This document shows positions 10,554 to 20,799 of a DNA stretch of 64,000 nt, one piece after another. Every line of letters begins with the position of its first letter. The stretch's first letter is position 1. The translations under genes and the position numbers were made by a program. The notes below the pieces were generated by a model that worked only from the letters and a program-made list of their open reading frames with translations, was not told the origin of the DNA and did not search any database. This stretch comes from Anniella stebbinsi (taxonomy: Eukaryota > Chordata > Lepidosauria > Squamata > Anniellidae), in assembly GCA_029215795.1 (NCBI GenBank), contig JARDYH010000004.1, forward strand, positions 215,738,517 through 215,802,516, given 5' to 3'.

Positions 10554-10972
10554 ATAACATCTAAGGCCCTCCTCCGAGTGAGCTCGGAGGTCGGCAACAA
10601 GAGAGAGGGCCTTCTCTGTGGTGGCCCCCCAATTGTGGAACGATCTCCCTGACGAGGCCCGCCTGGCGCCAACATTGTTATCTTTTCGGCGCCAGGTCAA
10701 GACTTTCCTCTTCTCTCAGGCATTTGGCAATATCTGAGGAGCCTGGGTTTGTTTGTTTTTTTTGTTCTGTTTTGTTTTGGTTTGTTGTTGTTGTTGTTGT
10801 TGCTTTTTGAAGTGTTGTAGTGGTTTTAAATGTACAGATTGTGTGTATGTCGTATGTTTTTGCTCTTTTAATTTTTGTATTGTTTTTAATTGTTTTTAAT
10901 CCTATGTAAACCACCCAGAGAGCTTCGGCTATGGGGCGGTATACAAATGTAATAAATAAAGAAAGAAAGAAA
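10554..10972 (+). mobile_element. L2-like LINE 3' end
   Basis: Begins at ACATCTAAGGCCCTCCTCCG, passes through the frame encoding REVGNKRERAFSVVAPQLWNDLPDEARLAPT, stops near 10737, then runs through a UTR with a TTG-rich run (10781-10803) to ACAAATGTAATAAATAAAG. It is very similar to the 46.2- and 62.4-kb copies, with a 12-bp-scale deletion near 10583 compared with them. Confidence 0.8.
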
Positions 10973-11296
10973 TATCAGCACACTTGGGTTGCAGAACAAC
11001 AACAAAATCTTTTTAAAATCTAAGGAGGGAACCCCCCACTGGCAAAACCTGATGCGGACTGAGCTTGGAGTCACAGAATGTTGAGTGTCTGTTGGAAAAG
11101 AAAAACAGGGAAAAGGAAAGTGGTGTGTGTGTGTGTGTGGAATGGAGTATGCCAGCAGTGGGCATGGCTGGCTGCCACCCTGAACAAGAGCACTCCTCTT
11201 AGGAGGTGAGGGATTCATTGCAACATTGTTGTTGTTTTGCAAGTCCCACTTGTTCCAGACTATTCATCTACCTGACAAAGGCTAGAAGATCTGACC
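10973..11296. other. Unclassified spacer with (TG)n at 11122-11139
   Basis: No gene or complete repeat recognised. Confidence 0.3.
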
Positions 11297-11606
11297 ATAA
11301 GAACATAAGAAGAGCCATGCTGGATCAGATCAAGGGTCCATCTAGTCCAGCACTCTGTTCACACAGTGGCCAATCAGCTGCTGACCAGGGAACCACAAGA
11401 AGGACATGGTGCAACAGCACCATCCCACCCATGTTCCCCAGCAACTGGTGTATATGGGCTTACAGCCTCTGATACTGGAGGTAGCACTTAGCCATCAGGG
11501 GTAGTAGCCATTGATAGCCTTCTCCTCCAGGAATTTATCCACCTGTCTCTTAAAGCCATCCAAATTGGTGGCCATCACCACATCTTGTGATAATGAGTTC
11601 CATATG
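11297..11606 (-). mobile_element. CR1-type LINE 3' end
   Basis: On the plus strand it starts with the reversed terminus AAGAACATAAGAAGAGCC, then the widely repeated block GGATCAGATCAAGGGTCCAT. It ends in 'ccatcaccacatcttgtg...gagttccatatg', the WNSLPQD-type frame remnant. It is 5' truncated. Confidence 0.75.
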
Positions 11607-11927
11607 TAAAGGTTCAACGGGGCCTGCTTTATTCACTTTTGCTTCTTGCCCCTTTTTGAGGTAACCAAGTCAAAGACCCCAAAGGCCACTCCAATCATGG
11701 GCCATCCAAACTGAAGTGTGCGCCATTTGCTTTTAGGGGTACTGGTGGTTAATACAATTCACTTTTGCCAGCCCTATCCTGTACCTTTAACAGTTGTGTA
11801 GGATAGGGTCATGTCATCTGGTGTTTACTGCTTATTATTCTGCCTCCACAGGCTGAAAGGCATGAGGTGAGAGAGGCTACCTCCAGGCTACCTCTAAATA
11901 AGAGTTGCACATTTGAGTCAGCATTTT
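11607..11927. other. Unclassified sequence
   Basis: No recognisable gene or repeat boundary. The text near 11770-11815 (TGTACCTTTAACAGTTGTGTAGG) echoes the arm of hAT MITE family A but is isolated. Confidence 0.3.
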
Positions 11928-12224
11928 CAGGGCCGCCCCAAGCCATTTTGTTGCCTGAAATGAAGCACAAAATGGTGCCGTCAACCCCATTCCACCTATG
12001 GAAGCCAACTGGAAGGGCATGTGGATCTTACTTCAGTGGACAGTGTCCTGCAACACACCTGAAGGCAGCAGGGTAGATTAGGGGGTGTAGAGCAGCTTGC
12101 TTGGAACACATAACTCTGCCCTCCAACAGAGCCAGGGGGCTGCCGCTGCTGCCCCCTCCACACCACCCAGCATCTGTCACCTGAGGCAATTGCTTCACTC
12201 AGTGTAATGGTAAGGCCAGCCCTG
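11928..12224. mobile_element. Putative hAT-like element with CAGGGCCG ends
   Basis: The left end is CAGGGCCGCCCCAAG and the right end is GGCCAGCCCTG, an 11-bp inverted terminus of hAT type. The interior matches a second copy at 20.80-21.06 kb (shared 'gcctgaaatgaag...caaaatggtgcc', 'ggcagcagggtagattaggg', 'ccagcatctgtcacctgaggcaat'). No clear 8-bp duplication remains. Confidence 0.5.
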
Positions 12225-13039
12225 GTTTCCAGAACACTGAGGCCCATCTAACGGATTTGCAGCATTAGACGACTAACTGTTTAGCAGGATTCAAGGGATT
12301 AAAAAAACACACACAGGTGATCTTCGTCCACAATATGGTAACTTGGAATTCCAAAATTTGTCCTGCTTGGAACTTGTACACGTGTGTGTGTGTGTGTGTG
12401 TGTTGACCACCCATCTAGACAGCTTCCCCGATGTTTGAAATGCATTTGGTGCAAGTTTGATGTGCATTACCTAGGCCTCAAATCCAGACTTCCCTAACAC
12501 AGACCCGCCACCATTCCCAGCTAGCATGATGGGAGTTGTAGTGATGGGGGTTGTTCTTCAACCCATAGGAGTTATACTCCATCTAGAGAGGTACAGATTT
12601 TGTTAAATCTTTTGTTCCGTTGTCTGCTCAGTGATAGGATTGTATTTTTCTCAATTTCCTGACCCTGCATTCTCATTGTAAAATGCACAAATTTACAAAT
12701 GCACATTTTCATTCTTTAGCCTATGGGGGAAATGCGCATTTTTGGTCAGTGTTTTCTACATTATCACATTTTTTTTCCTATTTTTGCACAACTATATTTG
12801 CATACAATTCCATAAAGTAAAAAAAACCCCCAAAAAAAATCCAGAAGTCTATGGAATCAGTGTGACTCAGAAAAAGCCGCCCTGCAGTGGAATCCGTGTG
12901 TCGGTTTCATAGAAATCTGAATTCCCTCAAATCCCTAGCGGATTTCTCCAGCACCCCTAACTCCAACCCATCTGGTTGGGGAAGGTGTTGTTTTACTCAA
13001 AGCCATTAAGTAAAAAGCCTACTGCAGACAAGGCCTGGA
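12225..13039. other. Mostly unclassified; (TG)n at 12383-12402
   Basis: It contains a TG tract and, at about 12505-12590, a fragment resembling the arm of palindromic family D (GATGGGAGTTGTAGTGATGG). AT-rich sequence with CATTT words follows. No gene seen. Confidence 0.3.
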
Positions 13040-13481
13040 ATACATAGCCGAGGAATCAGGCTATTTGGAACCGAAGAGGGAAAGCGGCCCTTGAAGCCCC
13101 TTGGCCTGCAGAATGAGCGCGTGATGCTCGACCAGGTCCTCCAAAGGTGTATTTCAGCGCTGCCTGCAACCCACACAGCCGCCGCCAGTGCCTTGTTGCC
13201 AGAGGTCATTGCTGCACCCAGGCAAGGCCTTTTCCTGCACACCTTCCATGCACACTCAGCCTGATATTACAGATGCTGCTGCTGCTGCTGATAAACCACC
13301 ACAGAAGCTTATTCAGCGTTGCTTCCCCCCTCTTTTTTTGCACGCTGCTCTCTCTCCCCCCCCTCTCTCTCCTGATTTCAGCAGGAGATACAATGGCTTC
13401 TAGCTGCAGATTAGAGAGACTCCCTCCATCCCTTCTCCTCTCCTCTCCTCTCCCCCCTCCTCCCGAGACCTCGATGCGCTT

Positions 13482-13489
13482 TGACGTCA
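13482..13489. promoter_or_regulatory. Consensus CRE (TGACGTCA)
   Basis: This is an exact 8-bp palindromic cAMP-response element, the full CREB/ATF site, inside the CpG-rich block. Full CREs retaining the central CpG are uncommon by chance in a CpG-depleted genome. The X-box lies 16 bp downstream. Confidence 0.7.
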
Positions 13490-13504
13490 TGTGTGCTCCT
13501 TTCC

Positions 13505-13518
13505 GTTGCCATGGCAGC
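13505..13518. promoter_or_regulatory. Near-consensus RFX X-box
   Basis: GTTGCCATGGCAGC matches the palindromic RFX-factor X-box GTTGCCATGGCAAC at 13 of 14 positions. Together with the adjacent CRE it forms a compact two-site module typical of promoters. Function is inferred from motif only. Confidence 0.6.
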
Positions 13519-14330
13519 CTCATTCCCCAAGCCCTCTGCCTGTCTCCTCTGCTCGGTTCCACAATGGTACAGCCAGCATCACCATGCACAATGGTCCCTC
13601 GAGACAGTAAAAGAGGGTGATTCAGCAAGCCACATCCCCCCTTCCACCCCACCCCGCACCACCCCATACACACACACACACACACACCTCCTCTCCCTTC
13701 CTCCCTTGGAGTTCCGCTCCTGTCTCCCTCCCCCCGTCCCCCTCACCGCGATCTTTTCTTTGGGGGCGCCGCTTTGATCCCCTGAGCCCTGCACCGGCCA
13801 TCGCTTTGCCTGCGCCCCCTCCCCGCCCGCCGCTCACCTTCCCCATCACCACCTTCCAGCGGGGCGCCTCGCTGCCACCTGCCCATCACTCCGACGACGT
13901 CTCCCTCCCACCCCATCGGATCTCTTTCTCTCTCTCCCCCCCCTCCGCCCCACTTCAACCACCTCTCATCTTTTTATTCCCCCCCACCCACCCCTCGCTC
14001 CTTCCCCCCTTTCCCCATTTGGAATGTGCTCTCCGAAGACCACGTAAGGTCCCGGCGGCGCGCGAGGGGAAAACATACACCCACCCCTACACCCCCCAGG
14101 AGGCTAGTCCGCAAGGCACGGAATGGTAGGTGATGGAGGAGGCTGGGAGGGAGGGGTTTCTCTGGCTCCAAAAAACAACAACAACAACAACACAACCGCC
14201 ACCACCACCCTGTCTTTGTGAGAAGGAGGAGGAGGCGGGGTGATGAATATTGATTGCTGTTAAAAATAATAAAGGGGAGGGGGAGGAGTGTGTGTATGTG
14301 TGGAGGAGGGGGTGGGCGGGCGAGAGCCAG

Positions 14331-16675
14331 GTTCATGAAGTAAACTGCTAACAGAAGCAAGAAGGCAGTAGCTGCACCGCTGGAAACTGGAGGAGCATCT
14401 TTGGGGGCTTGTATTGGGGTTAGTATTTTGCATGCCTCTTTCGGGTGGTTGAGGTGGTCAGTGATGTGCATGAAAAAATTGGGCAGACGTGAAGCTCTTT
14501 GAGCAAACTGGGGGATGTAAACAGTGGTGTGGCGCTCTCTGGCTCCTTGTCCTCTGAACATGCTGTGCCCCCCCTTCTTTAATATTTTTATTTTTTAAAA
14601 AATAAAATCAACGTGCATGGGGACTGGTGCGTGTCACATCCTGTCCTTTTTTATTTTTATTTTTTTAAAGATGCGATCTAGGGTACTTATAAAAAAAACA
14701 AACCTTAATTCTCACAGCCCCCTCCCCTCTCCAGCAGTGCTACATGTGAAAAGGGATCAGAAGTGCATGTCTCTAGAAAAGTATGTTGGTGGGATATGTA
14801 TGGGTATTGTAGATGATCCAGAGGTGAAGATGAGGGTGGAAAATTCCAAGTGTTTTCCCTGGGAAGTGATTTCTTCAGATAAACCCAATTGACTTGCATA
14901 ACGCTTCTGTGAAGTGGTGGGGGAAAAGATGCTTTAAAAAGAAGTAGATATACTATTTAGGGTAACTATTGATGGGGTTTGGGGGTGAGGAATAGCTTGG
15001 CTATCGGTTGTGAAGGGACATCCCGCAAATTCTTCTAAGGACTGCAGTGAAATCAATGTAGCTGTACCCGAATAGCCTCTGACAGCCTGGCTATTACAAT
15101 AGGACAAAATGTTCAGATAGCAATTTCTGCTTTCTGCAATGCGGGCCATATTAAAAGATACATAGGCGTTGCATGCCTGTCTCTTGGAGGTCAAAATCTT
15201 GCCGATCTGTCTAATGAGGAGACTTGCTTTGGTGGTGGCGGTGAATCCTCAGTCTTCCTGTGACCATAGGCTTGTTTACATGGGTGCCTTTTGCTGCATA
15301 GCTTCACTGTTTCTTCAATGCAGTTTTTTCTCCAACCTCTTACCCAGCTCTTGGTGACTTTTTCCCCCTCCCCACACCACCCCCAGAGCCTTGTCAACAT
15401 ACAGAACCAGGGTCTCTTTTTGTTTTTCAAGGGGAAGGAGTGAAGATGGCCAGTATTAGCGGATAATCTGCCGCTTGATATTTCCAGTGTTTTGACTGTA
15501 TTGGCAGTTTCTGGGCTGCTGATCTTCTCATGCAAGGCCAATAAAGATGGGGTGTGTGGAAGAGTGTACTGCTGACAGGGAAGATGGACAGTGATGGGGT
15601 TGAGCTCCACCACATGCAAACAGGCTTGATTCAAACAAGAATCAAACGAGAATGAGGAAGCGAAGCAAAGGATCTTTGGGGCATGCAGGAAACAGTTACT
15701 GTCATGGGATATATATATATATATATATGCAAGCGATGTGCGCTTGAGTTTTGGCAGCGCTTTCTCTTCGTGTTTCCTTCCCACACTTGTGGTATTTTCA
15801 TTCCTGCCCCATAAGATAGCATCATCCATAGGTCTGCTGGAACAACGTTTCAAAACAAAGGAATGGTAGAGAAAGAGCCAATGATGTGAAACGGGGGCTG
15901 CCTCCCCCCTTCGGGCAAGATGTGCCAATAAAGCAAGGGGCATCTGACAACCCCAAATTATATCCACTAATTTTCTGGTTAGAGCTCCTGGTTGTCCCCC
16001 CCCCCCCCATTGTTATTAAATGAATGACAGAGGTGGTGTGATCCGAGCAATTAAATCAAGAGCCTCCCCCCCCCCCCGCCCCGACTCCTATTCTGTCGCA
16101 CTCTTTCAGGGCGCAGAATATTTCGCAAACGTCCTGTTTGTTGTTGTGGCATATGGTGGGGGTGGGGAGGGGGGGCTCTGCAATACTAGAATAATTTGGA
16201 AGAGGGCAAGAGGGAGGAATTATTTAGTGCAGAAACACTAGCTGCCTTTGGCCATCTCTGTTTCCATGTGGACTATGAGAAAAACAGTCATCAGTGTATG
16301 CGTTTGTATATTCTGGGAGAGGCTGTTTGTGTGTGTGTGTTGTTGTTGTTGTTGTTGGAATATTTGTAGCCATTATTTAATGGCTCCCTAGCACAGGAGT
16401 CAATCATTGGAAGGCAAAATTGTTGTTCAAGGCACTACAAATTCAGATTTGTAGAGAGGGAATTTGGGGGACTACTAAAGGGCCTAATCATTTGGGTTGT
16501 TGTTGTTATTATTATTATTACTACTACTATGATGACGATGATTTGCTGCCTACTGAAAAATTCTGATCCCATTCAAAGACTCATGGACTTGCTTGGAGGG
16601 CACCAACCAAATTGATTTACTGCATGTTAACCTCACATACACACAAGATGGAATAGCGCATAGCCATGGACCCAT
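14331..16675. other. Repeat-poor region downstream of the CpG block
   Basis: Mostly single-copy-looking sequence. Simple repeats include T/A runs near 14580-14660, (TA)n at 15711-15728, C runs at 15998-16008 and 16069-16077, and TTG repeats near 16340-16356. Possible 5' UTR or first-intron sequence of a gene starting in the CpG block would lie here, but no exon can be supported. A 258-codon minus-strand frame (15191-15967) has no recognisable domain. Confidence 0.4.
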
Positions 16676-16930
16676 GAACCATTGTGGTGTAGTAGACAGA
16701 GGGTTGGACTTGGTCCAAGCAGATCTGGAGTCGAATCCCCAGTCAGCCAAAAATTTCTGTGCAGGCGCAATCCTATGCATGTTCCCTAGCCAGCATTCCC
16801 CTTACTGGTAGTTGTAGGGCTTTTTTCCCAGTCTAAGCATGCGTAGGATTGCGCCCTGTCAGACTCTGGCCCAATTGATAGCTCAGCCTAATCTACCCAA
16901 CAGGGTTGTGCTGATCAGATGGGATTGCAT
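16676..16930 (+). mobile_element. tRNA-derived SINE interrupted by a MITE
   Basis: The head has polymerase III-type boxes: A-box-like TGTGGTGTAGTAGACAGAGG (16684-16703) and B-box-like GGAGTCGAATCCC (16728-16740). The body resumes after the insertion with ACTCTGGCCCAATTGATAG...CTCAGCCTAATCTACCCAACAGGGTTG, the conserved core of the same SINE type seen reversed at 58.69-58.95 kb. A palindromic element at 16765-16858 sits between the two parts. Confidence 0.7.
16765..16858. mobile_element. Short palindromic element, family I, nested in SINE
   Basis: Inverted ends GCGCAATCCTATGCATG and CATGCGTAGGATTGCGCCC flank a 60-bp interior. A longer relative lies at 19500-19629. It interrupts the SINE body between its tRNA-like head and core. 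Confidence 0.6.
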
Positions 16931-17447
16931 CCAAGCCCCCAGCAACTCGGAAGAAAGATCAGATAGAAATGTGTTTTTTTTAAAAAAAAATGTAACCACT
17001 ATCATTTGTGTAGTGGTAAATTTGGAAATGCAGGCACTCATCATAATGGTCCTTGTAGCCACACTTCCAAGGAGAGTCCAAAATGGCAGACAGCTGTGTT
17101 GATCCACATCAGCAAACCAGTTGTAGGAGTTTTCATTTGCTGGGAGCTGGTCTTTTGTAAAGCTAATGGGTCTTGATTGCCATTCAGGATCAAGCCACCC
17201 TGAAACACTTTACATGACAACAAGGAACAGTGAATTGATGCAGAGAAAATTCATTTCATCCCCAGCGATGGTGAGGATAGCTGGGAAGGAACAGGGAATT
17301 CTGAAGGGGGTGGCAGATGACATCAGTGTCCCTGTTAATAAAAGTACTGACGCTACAACCCTCGCTCCACTACACCACTGACCACCATATTGAAAAGTCC
17401 TTTACACAGCTGTTAATATTACCAATATTGCATTGTGTTTACATAGG
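16931..17447. other. Unclassified sequence
   Basis: No recognisable gene, exon or repeat end. Confidence 0.3.
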
Positions 17448-17745
17448 ATAGGTCATAGCTCAGTGATTGGGCCCATGCATAAGGGGCCAGGGCCCTTACA
17501 AGATCTCAGGGCTTGGAAAGACTTGAGGACTTCACTTGCCATCACTTGGAGTAGGCCAGCCTTCTCTATCCTGATGCTCTCCAGATGTGTTGGACTGCAA
17601 CTCCAGCACACCCAATGGCCATGCTGGCTGGGAAGGATATGAAATGTGGTCCAACACATTCGTTTGGCCCCAGGTTGGGGAAGGCTAGTGTAGACAATAC
17701 AGCAGCTCCAAGGGCAAATGGCTGGGCTCACTATACAAGGCAGCT
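17448..17745 (+). mobile_element. Second tRNA-SINE type, interrupted by family D MITE
   Basis: The head GGTCATAGCTCAGTGATTGG (A-box-like) at about 17452 and the tail TGTAGACAATACAGC...CACTATACAAGGCAGCTT (17690-17745) are the two ends of one SINE type. Reversed copies occur at 21.19, 24.99 and 45.87 kb. The pieces are separated by a palindromic element at 17552-17686. Confidence 0.55.
17552..17686. mobile_element. Palindromic MITE, family D, nested in SINE
   Basis: The ends are TAGGCCAGCCTTC and GGGGAAGGCTA. The arms pair through CTCCAGATGTGTTGGACTGC / GGTCCAACACATTCG. No clean 8-bp duplication remains. Its position between SINE head and tail shows that it inserted later. Confidence 0.65.
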
Positions 17746-17867
17746 TAAGAACAAAAGAAGAGCCATGCTGGATCAGACCAAGGGTCTGTCTAGTCCAGCA
17801 TTCTGTTCAAACAGTGGCTGACCACTGCTTACCAGAACCTCTCTGAGAAGGGCATGAGTGCAACCTG
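17746..17867 (-). mobile_element. CR1-type LINE 3' terminus fragment
   Basis: Reversed terminus AAGAACAAAAGAAGAGCC plus GGATCAGACCAAGGGTCTGT and about 90 bp of UTR. It abuts the SINE tail directly. Confidence 0.7.
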
Positions 17868-17932
17868 AGAGAGCGCCTTCTCCCCTATCAACCTGCCCGG
17901 TCACTGAGGTCATCTGAGGGCATGCTCCTGGT

Positions 17933-18252
17933 TAGGCTGACCATATGAAAAGGAGGACAGGGCTCCTATATCTTTAATGGTTGTATTGAAAAGGGAATTT
18001 CAGCAGGTGTCATTCATATGCATTCAGCACTTGGTGAAATTCCATCTCCATCACAACAGTTAAAGCTGCAGGAGTCTTGCCCTCTTTTGTATCTGGTCAC
18101 TCTAATATAGCTTCTGCAGCTTTAACTGTTGTGATGAAGAGGGAATTTCACCAGGTGCTGAATGCATACAAATGACACCTGCTGAAATTCCTCTTTCAAT
18201 ACAACTGTTAAAGATATAGGAGCCCTGTCCTCCTTTTCATATGGTCAGCCTA
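17933..18252 (-). mobile_element. 320-bp hAT MITE, family A copy 2
   Basis: Ends TAGGCTGACC...GGTCAGCCTA with an exact 8-bp duplication CTCCTGGT (17925-17932 and 18253-18260). The asymmetric centre is inverted relative to copy 1. It is of the ATATGAAAAGGAGG subtype. Confidence 0.9.
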
Positions 18253-18289
18253 CTCCTGGTGGTTCCACATAGAGCTATCATCTGATTGG

Positions 18290-18562
18290 AGTCCACCAGG
18301 GTAAGAGTCTTCAGTATGGTGGCCCCCCTCCTATGGAATTCCCTGCCTCTGGGGGGCAGGCAGGCGCAACTTTGTATTCCTTCTGGTGCCTCCTGAAAAC
18401 CTCGTTGTTCCAGGAAGCCTTCCCTTATTTTGCACTTTGTTTCTTTTAAAAATGTACTTTTAATGTGTTTTTTTCTGTTTTTATTCTATTTTATTTTGTC
18501 CACTGCTTTGAAATTCTGAATGGGGAGGGGTATATACATACTGTAAATAAATAAATAAAATA
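18290..18562 (+). mobile_element. L2-like LINE 3' end, another subfamily
   Basis: A C-terminal frame remnant (VRVFSMVAPLLWNSLP-type: 'tcttcagtatggtggcccccctcctatggaattccctgcc' spans 18310-18348) is followed by a T-rich UTR and an AATAAATAAATAAAATAAA tail. It is 5' truncated. Confidence 0.7.
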
Positions 18563-18589
18563 AACATTATGAGTTCCTCTGTGCATATT

Positions 18590-18780
18590 TACAGTGCAAT
18601 CCCATGCATGTTTAATGGAAGTAAGTCCCACTGTGTTCCACAGGGTTGAGTCCCAGGTAAGCGTGCATAGGAGTGTAGCTTACGCCTGCAATTCTAAAGA
18701 CACTTCCAAGGGAATAAGACTCATTTGAACACAGTGGGACTTAGTTCTGTGTAAATATGCATAGGGTTGTGCTGTTCTTC
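18590..18780. repeat. Degraded GCAATCC-type palindromic repeat
   Basis: The left part (GTGCAATCCCATGCATG, 'aagtaagtcccactg') and the right part ('cacagtgggacttag', ATATGCATAGGGTTGTGC) are inverted relative to each other. This is a dispersed family whose fragments also appear near 6715, 32980, 46860, 52895 and 56030. Confidence 0.5.
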
Positions 18781-18915
18781 AGTTAACAGGCAGGAGCAAC
18801 TAAATAATCTGTTTGAGATCAACACAAAGTTCAAATCAGGGTTTTGACTATGAAAAATCCTCCTTTGTTTTAAACAGATGTTAAACAGATGTGGAGCACC
18901 TATCTGTCTTTCTAT

Positions 18916-19473
18916 GACCAGATTTGCACCAGGATATAGTGGTATGAAAGCGGTATGAAAGCAGCATATAAAAGGCAGGAGCCACACCAAGCAGGATATA
19001 GTGATATATGTAGGCTGACCAGATAAAATCCAGGTCAGGGCTCCTGTAACTTTAACAGTTGTAGAGAAAAGGGAATTTCAGCCAGTGTCATTTGTATGCA
19101 ATTAGTTCCTGGTGATATTCCCTCTTCATCACAACAGTTAAAGGTGCATGCACTTTACTAGAGTGGCCATATACAAAAGAAGGCAGGGCCCCTGCAACTT
19201 TAACAGTTGTGATGAAGAGGGAATTTCACCAGGAACTAATTGCATACAAATGACACTGGCTGAAATTCCCTTTTCTCTACAACTGTTAAAGTTACAGGAG
19301 CCCTGACCTGGATTTTATCTGGTCACCCTAGTACTATGGCATCTTTTCACAATGCTCAACAGTTGTCAGTGTACTTCAATACCACTATGAAGCAGTAGTG
19401 TGGCTCCTGCCTTTTATATACCACTTTCATACTGCTTTCAAAGTACAATATCCTGCTTGGTGTAGATCTGGCC
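18916..19473. mobile_element. Palindromic MITE, family E, split by family A
   Basis: The left arm (18916-19010: ACCAGATTTGCACC...AAAAGGCAGGAGCCACAC) and right arm (19331-19473: GTGTGGCTCCTGCCTTTTAT...GGTGTAGATCTGG) are mutual inverted repeats. A 320-bp hAT MITE sits near the centre. A second, shorter family E copy is at 38807-38939. Confidence 0.65.
19011..19330 (+). mobile_element. 320-bp hAT MITE, family A copy 3
   Basis: Ends TAGGCTGACCAGATAAAATC and its complement to CACCCTA. It is of the AGATAAAATCC subtype. Flanking octamers GATATATG and GTACTATG agree at only 5 of 8 positions, so the target duplication is decayed or was altered within the palindromic host element. Confidence 0.85.
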
Positions 19474-19499
19474 TATCATCAGTCGTCTTTTATTTCTGA

Positions 19500-19629
19500 A
19501 GGGTGCAATCCTATGCGCATTTAGACATAAAAAGTCCTACAACTCTCAGCATTCCCCAGCCGGCTGACTGGGGAATGCTGGGAGTTGTAGGACCTTTTTC
19601 CTGTCTAAACACGCATAGGATTGTGCCCT
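19500..19629. mobile_element. Palindromic element, family I
   Basis: Nearly perfect inverted repeat: AGGGTGCAATCCTATGCG at left and CGCATAGGATTGTGCCCT at right. The arms pair through AAAGTCCTACAACTCTCAGC / GCTGGGAGTTGTAGGACCTT, with the centre at CCCAGCCGGCTGACTGGGG. This is an almost complete hairpin of 130 bp. Confidence 0.7.
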
Positions 19630-20091
19630 AAATTATTGTTAACTACCTTATGAAACTGAGGAAAGAACTTGCTGTTAAAAACTCTGAATATTCCTGTAGC
19701 ATTTCTTGGCTTTAGAGAAGGCCTGGTATACATGACATCAATATCAATGGACTCTTTGATGACATTCTTCCTGCCTTTTTGAGTCATTAAGGGTAACAGG
19801 TGAGAAGGAAAGAGTTCGCACTTCAATAAGCCAGAATAACAAACCACCACAAATGGGTTCACAGTCAGTCTTCCATTCCACCCAGGTACTGGCTAGACTG
19901 AGGCCTGCTTAGCACAAAGAATATAATAGCAGCACAGACCCTTTTCATTCTCTTCAAAAGTAATTATCATTGAGTTGCTCTCTTCCTCCTACCTTCAACA
20001 TTCTGACAAGCATGTTCACTTAAAAACCGCCATAAAATAGCTTGGATTTCATAGTAATCAAAAACAAGGCTGACTTCTGCTGCAAAGACTC

Positions 20092-20117
20092 TGTGTGTGT
20101 GTGTGTGTGTGTGTGTG
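20092..20117. repeat. (TG)n microsatellite
   Basis: A perfect TG tract of about 26 bp. Confidence 0.9.
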
Positions 20118-20175
20118 CTTACTGTAGCACCGTTTACAGAGACAGGGACTTCTGAGGAAAAATATTTTTTTAGAG

Positions 20176-20495
20176 TAGGGTGACCAGATAAAATCCAGGT
20201 CAGGGCTCATGTAACTTTAACAGTTGTAGAGAAAAGGGAATTTCAGCCAGTGTCATTTGTATGCAATTAGTTCCTGGTGAAATTCCCTCTTCATCACAAC
20301 AGTTAAAGTTGCAGGGGCCCTGCCTTCTTTTGTATATGGCCACTCTAGTATAGTGCCTGCACCTTTAATTGTTGTGATGAAGAGGGAATTTCACCAGGAA
20401 CTAATTGCATACAAATGACACTGGCTGAAATTCCCTTCTCTCTACAACTGTTAAAGTTACATGAGCCCTGACCTGGATTTTATCTGGTCACCCTA
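20176..20495 (-). mobile_element. 320-bp hAT MITE, family A copy 4
   Basis: Ends TAGGGTGACC...GGTCACCCTA with an exact 8-bp duplication TTTTAGAG (20168-20175 and 20496-20503). It is of the AGATAAAATCC subtype, with the centre inverted relative to copy 1. Confidence 0.92.
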
Positions 20496-20799
20496 TTTTA
20501 GAGGTATGTAAACTCTGCTGTAATGAAGAAATGGTACTTGGCGGAAGCCCAAACCACCAAGCACCAGACTTGCCAGTAGCCTGGAATATCTACCATTTTA
20601 GAACCAGTGGCAATGCAAAGGAGATAGTTGAGGGGGTTTAGGAATATGCTGAATCCTATTTTTTCCTCCGCTTATGGTCATTTTGATAGGTCTTAAACCA
20701 AAGTCACCATTTATCTTTGCAAAACAAAGATCTTTGCAGAATGAAATAAGTGCACTGGCTTGCATTTTTATAACAAGTTAGAACATATGAGTTTGTCCA

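Larger units (their letters stand above)
13040..14330. promoter_or_regulatory. CpG-rich block, candidate promoter/CpG island
   Basis: CpG dinucleotides are frequent here (for example GGCGGCGCGCGAGG near 14053-14067, GGGGCGCCGC near 13763, CTCGATGCGC near 13470) and rare in nearly all flanking DNA. The block also has C/T-rich runs and an (AC)n at 13664-13687, and includes a consensus CRE and a near-consensus X-box. Several overlapping low-complexity frames exist on both strands, but none looks like real protein. GT-starting donor-like sites exist at 14044 (CACGTAAGG) and 14126 (ATGGTAGGTG). Direction of transcription cannot be fixed. Confidence 0.6.

Noticed and set aside
14044..14127. Splice-donor-like sites CACGTAAGG and ATGGTAGGTG after the CpG block
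   Set aside because: Donor-like words are common, and no matching acceptor or coding exon was found. They are kept as a note in the CpG-block entry.
13974..14561. 195-codon minus-strand frame in and beyond the CpG-rich block
   Set aside because: The protein is runs of Pro, Leu, Cys and His from simple repeats (GTT/GGT and C-rich tracts). No domain and no splice support were seen, and overlapping frames exist on both strands.
15191..15967. 258-codon minus-strand frame
   Set aside because: No domain, and it includes a Tyr-Ile run from a (TA)n microsatellite. Its length is plausible by chance in this composition.
16676..16748. Possible tRNA gene (A- and B-box-like text)
   Set aside because: It does not fold into a full cloverleaf and is followed by the conserved SINE core, so it is a tRNA-derived SINE head.
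6121..20495. Regularly repeated palindromes as a CRISPR-like array
   Set aside because: Copies are kilobases apart with 8-bp target duplications, which is transposon behaviour in a vertebrate genome.
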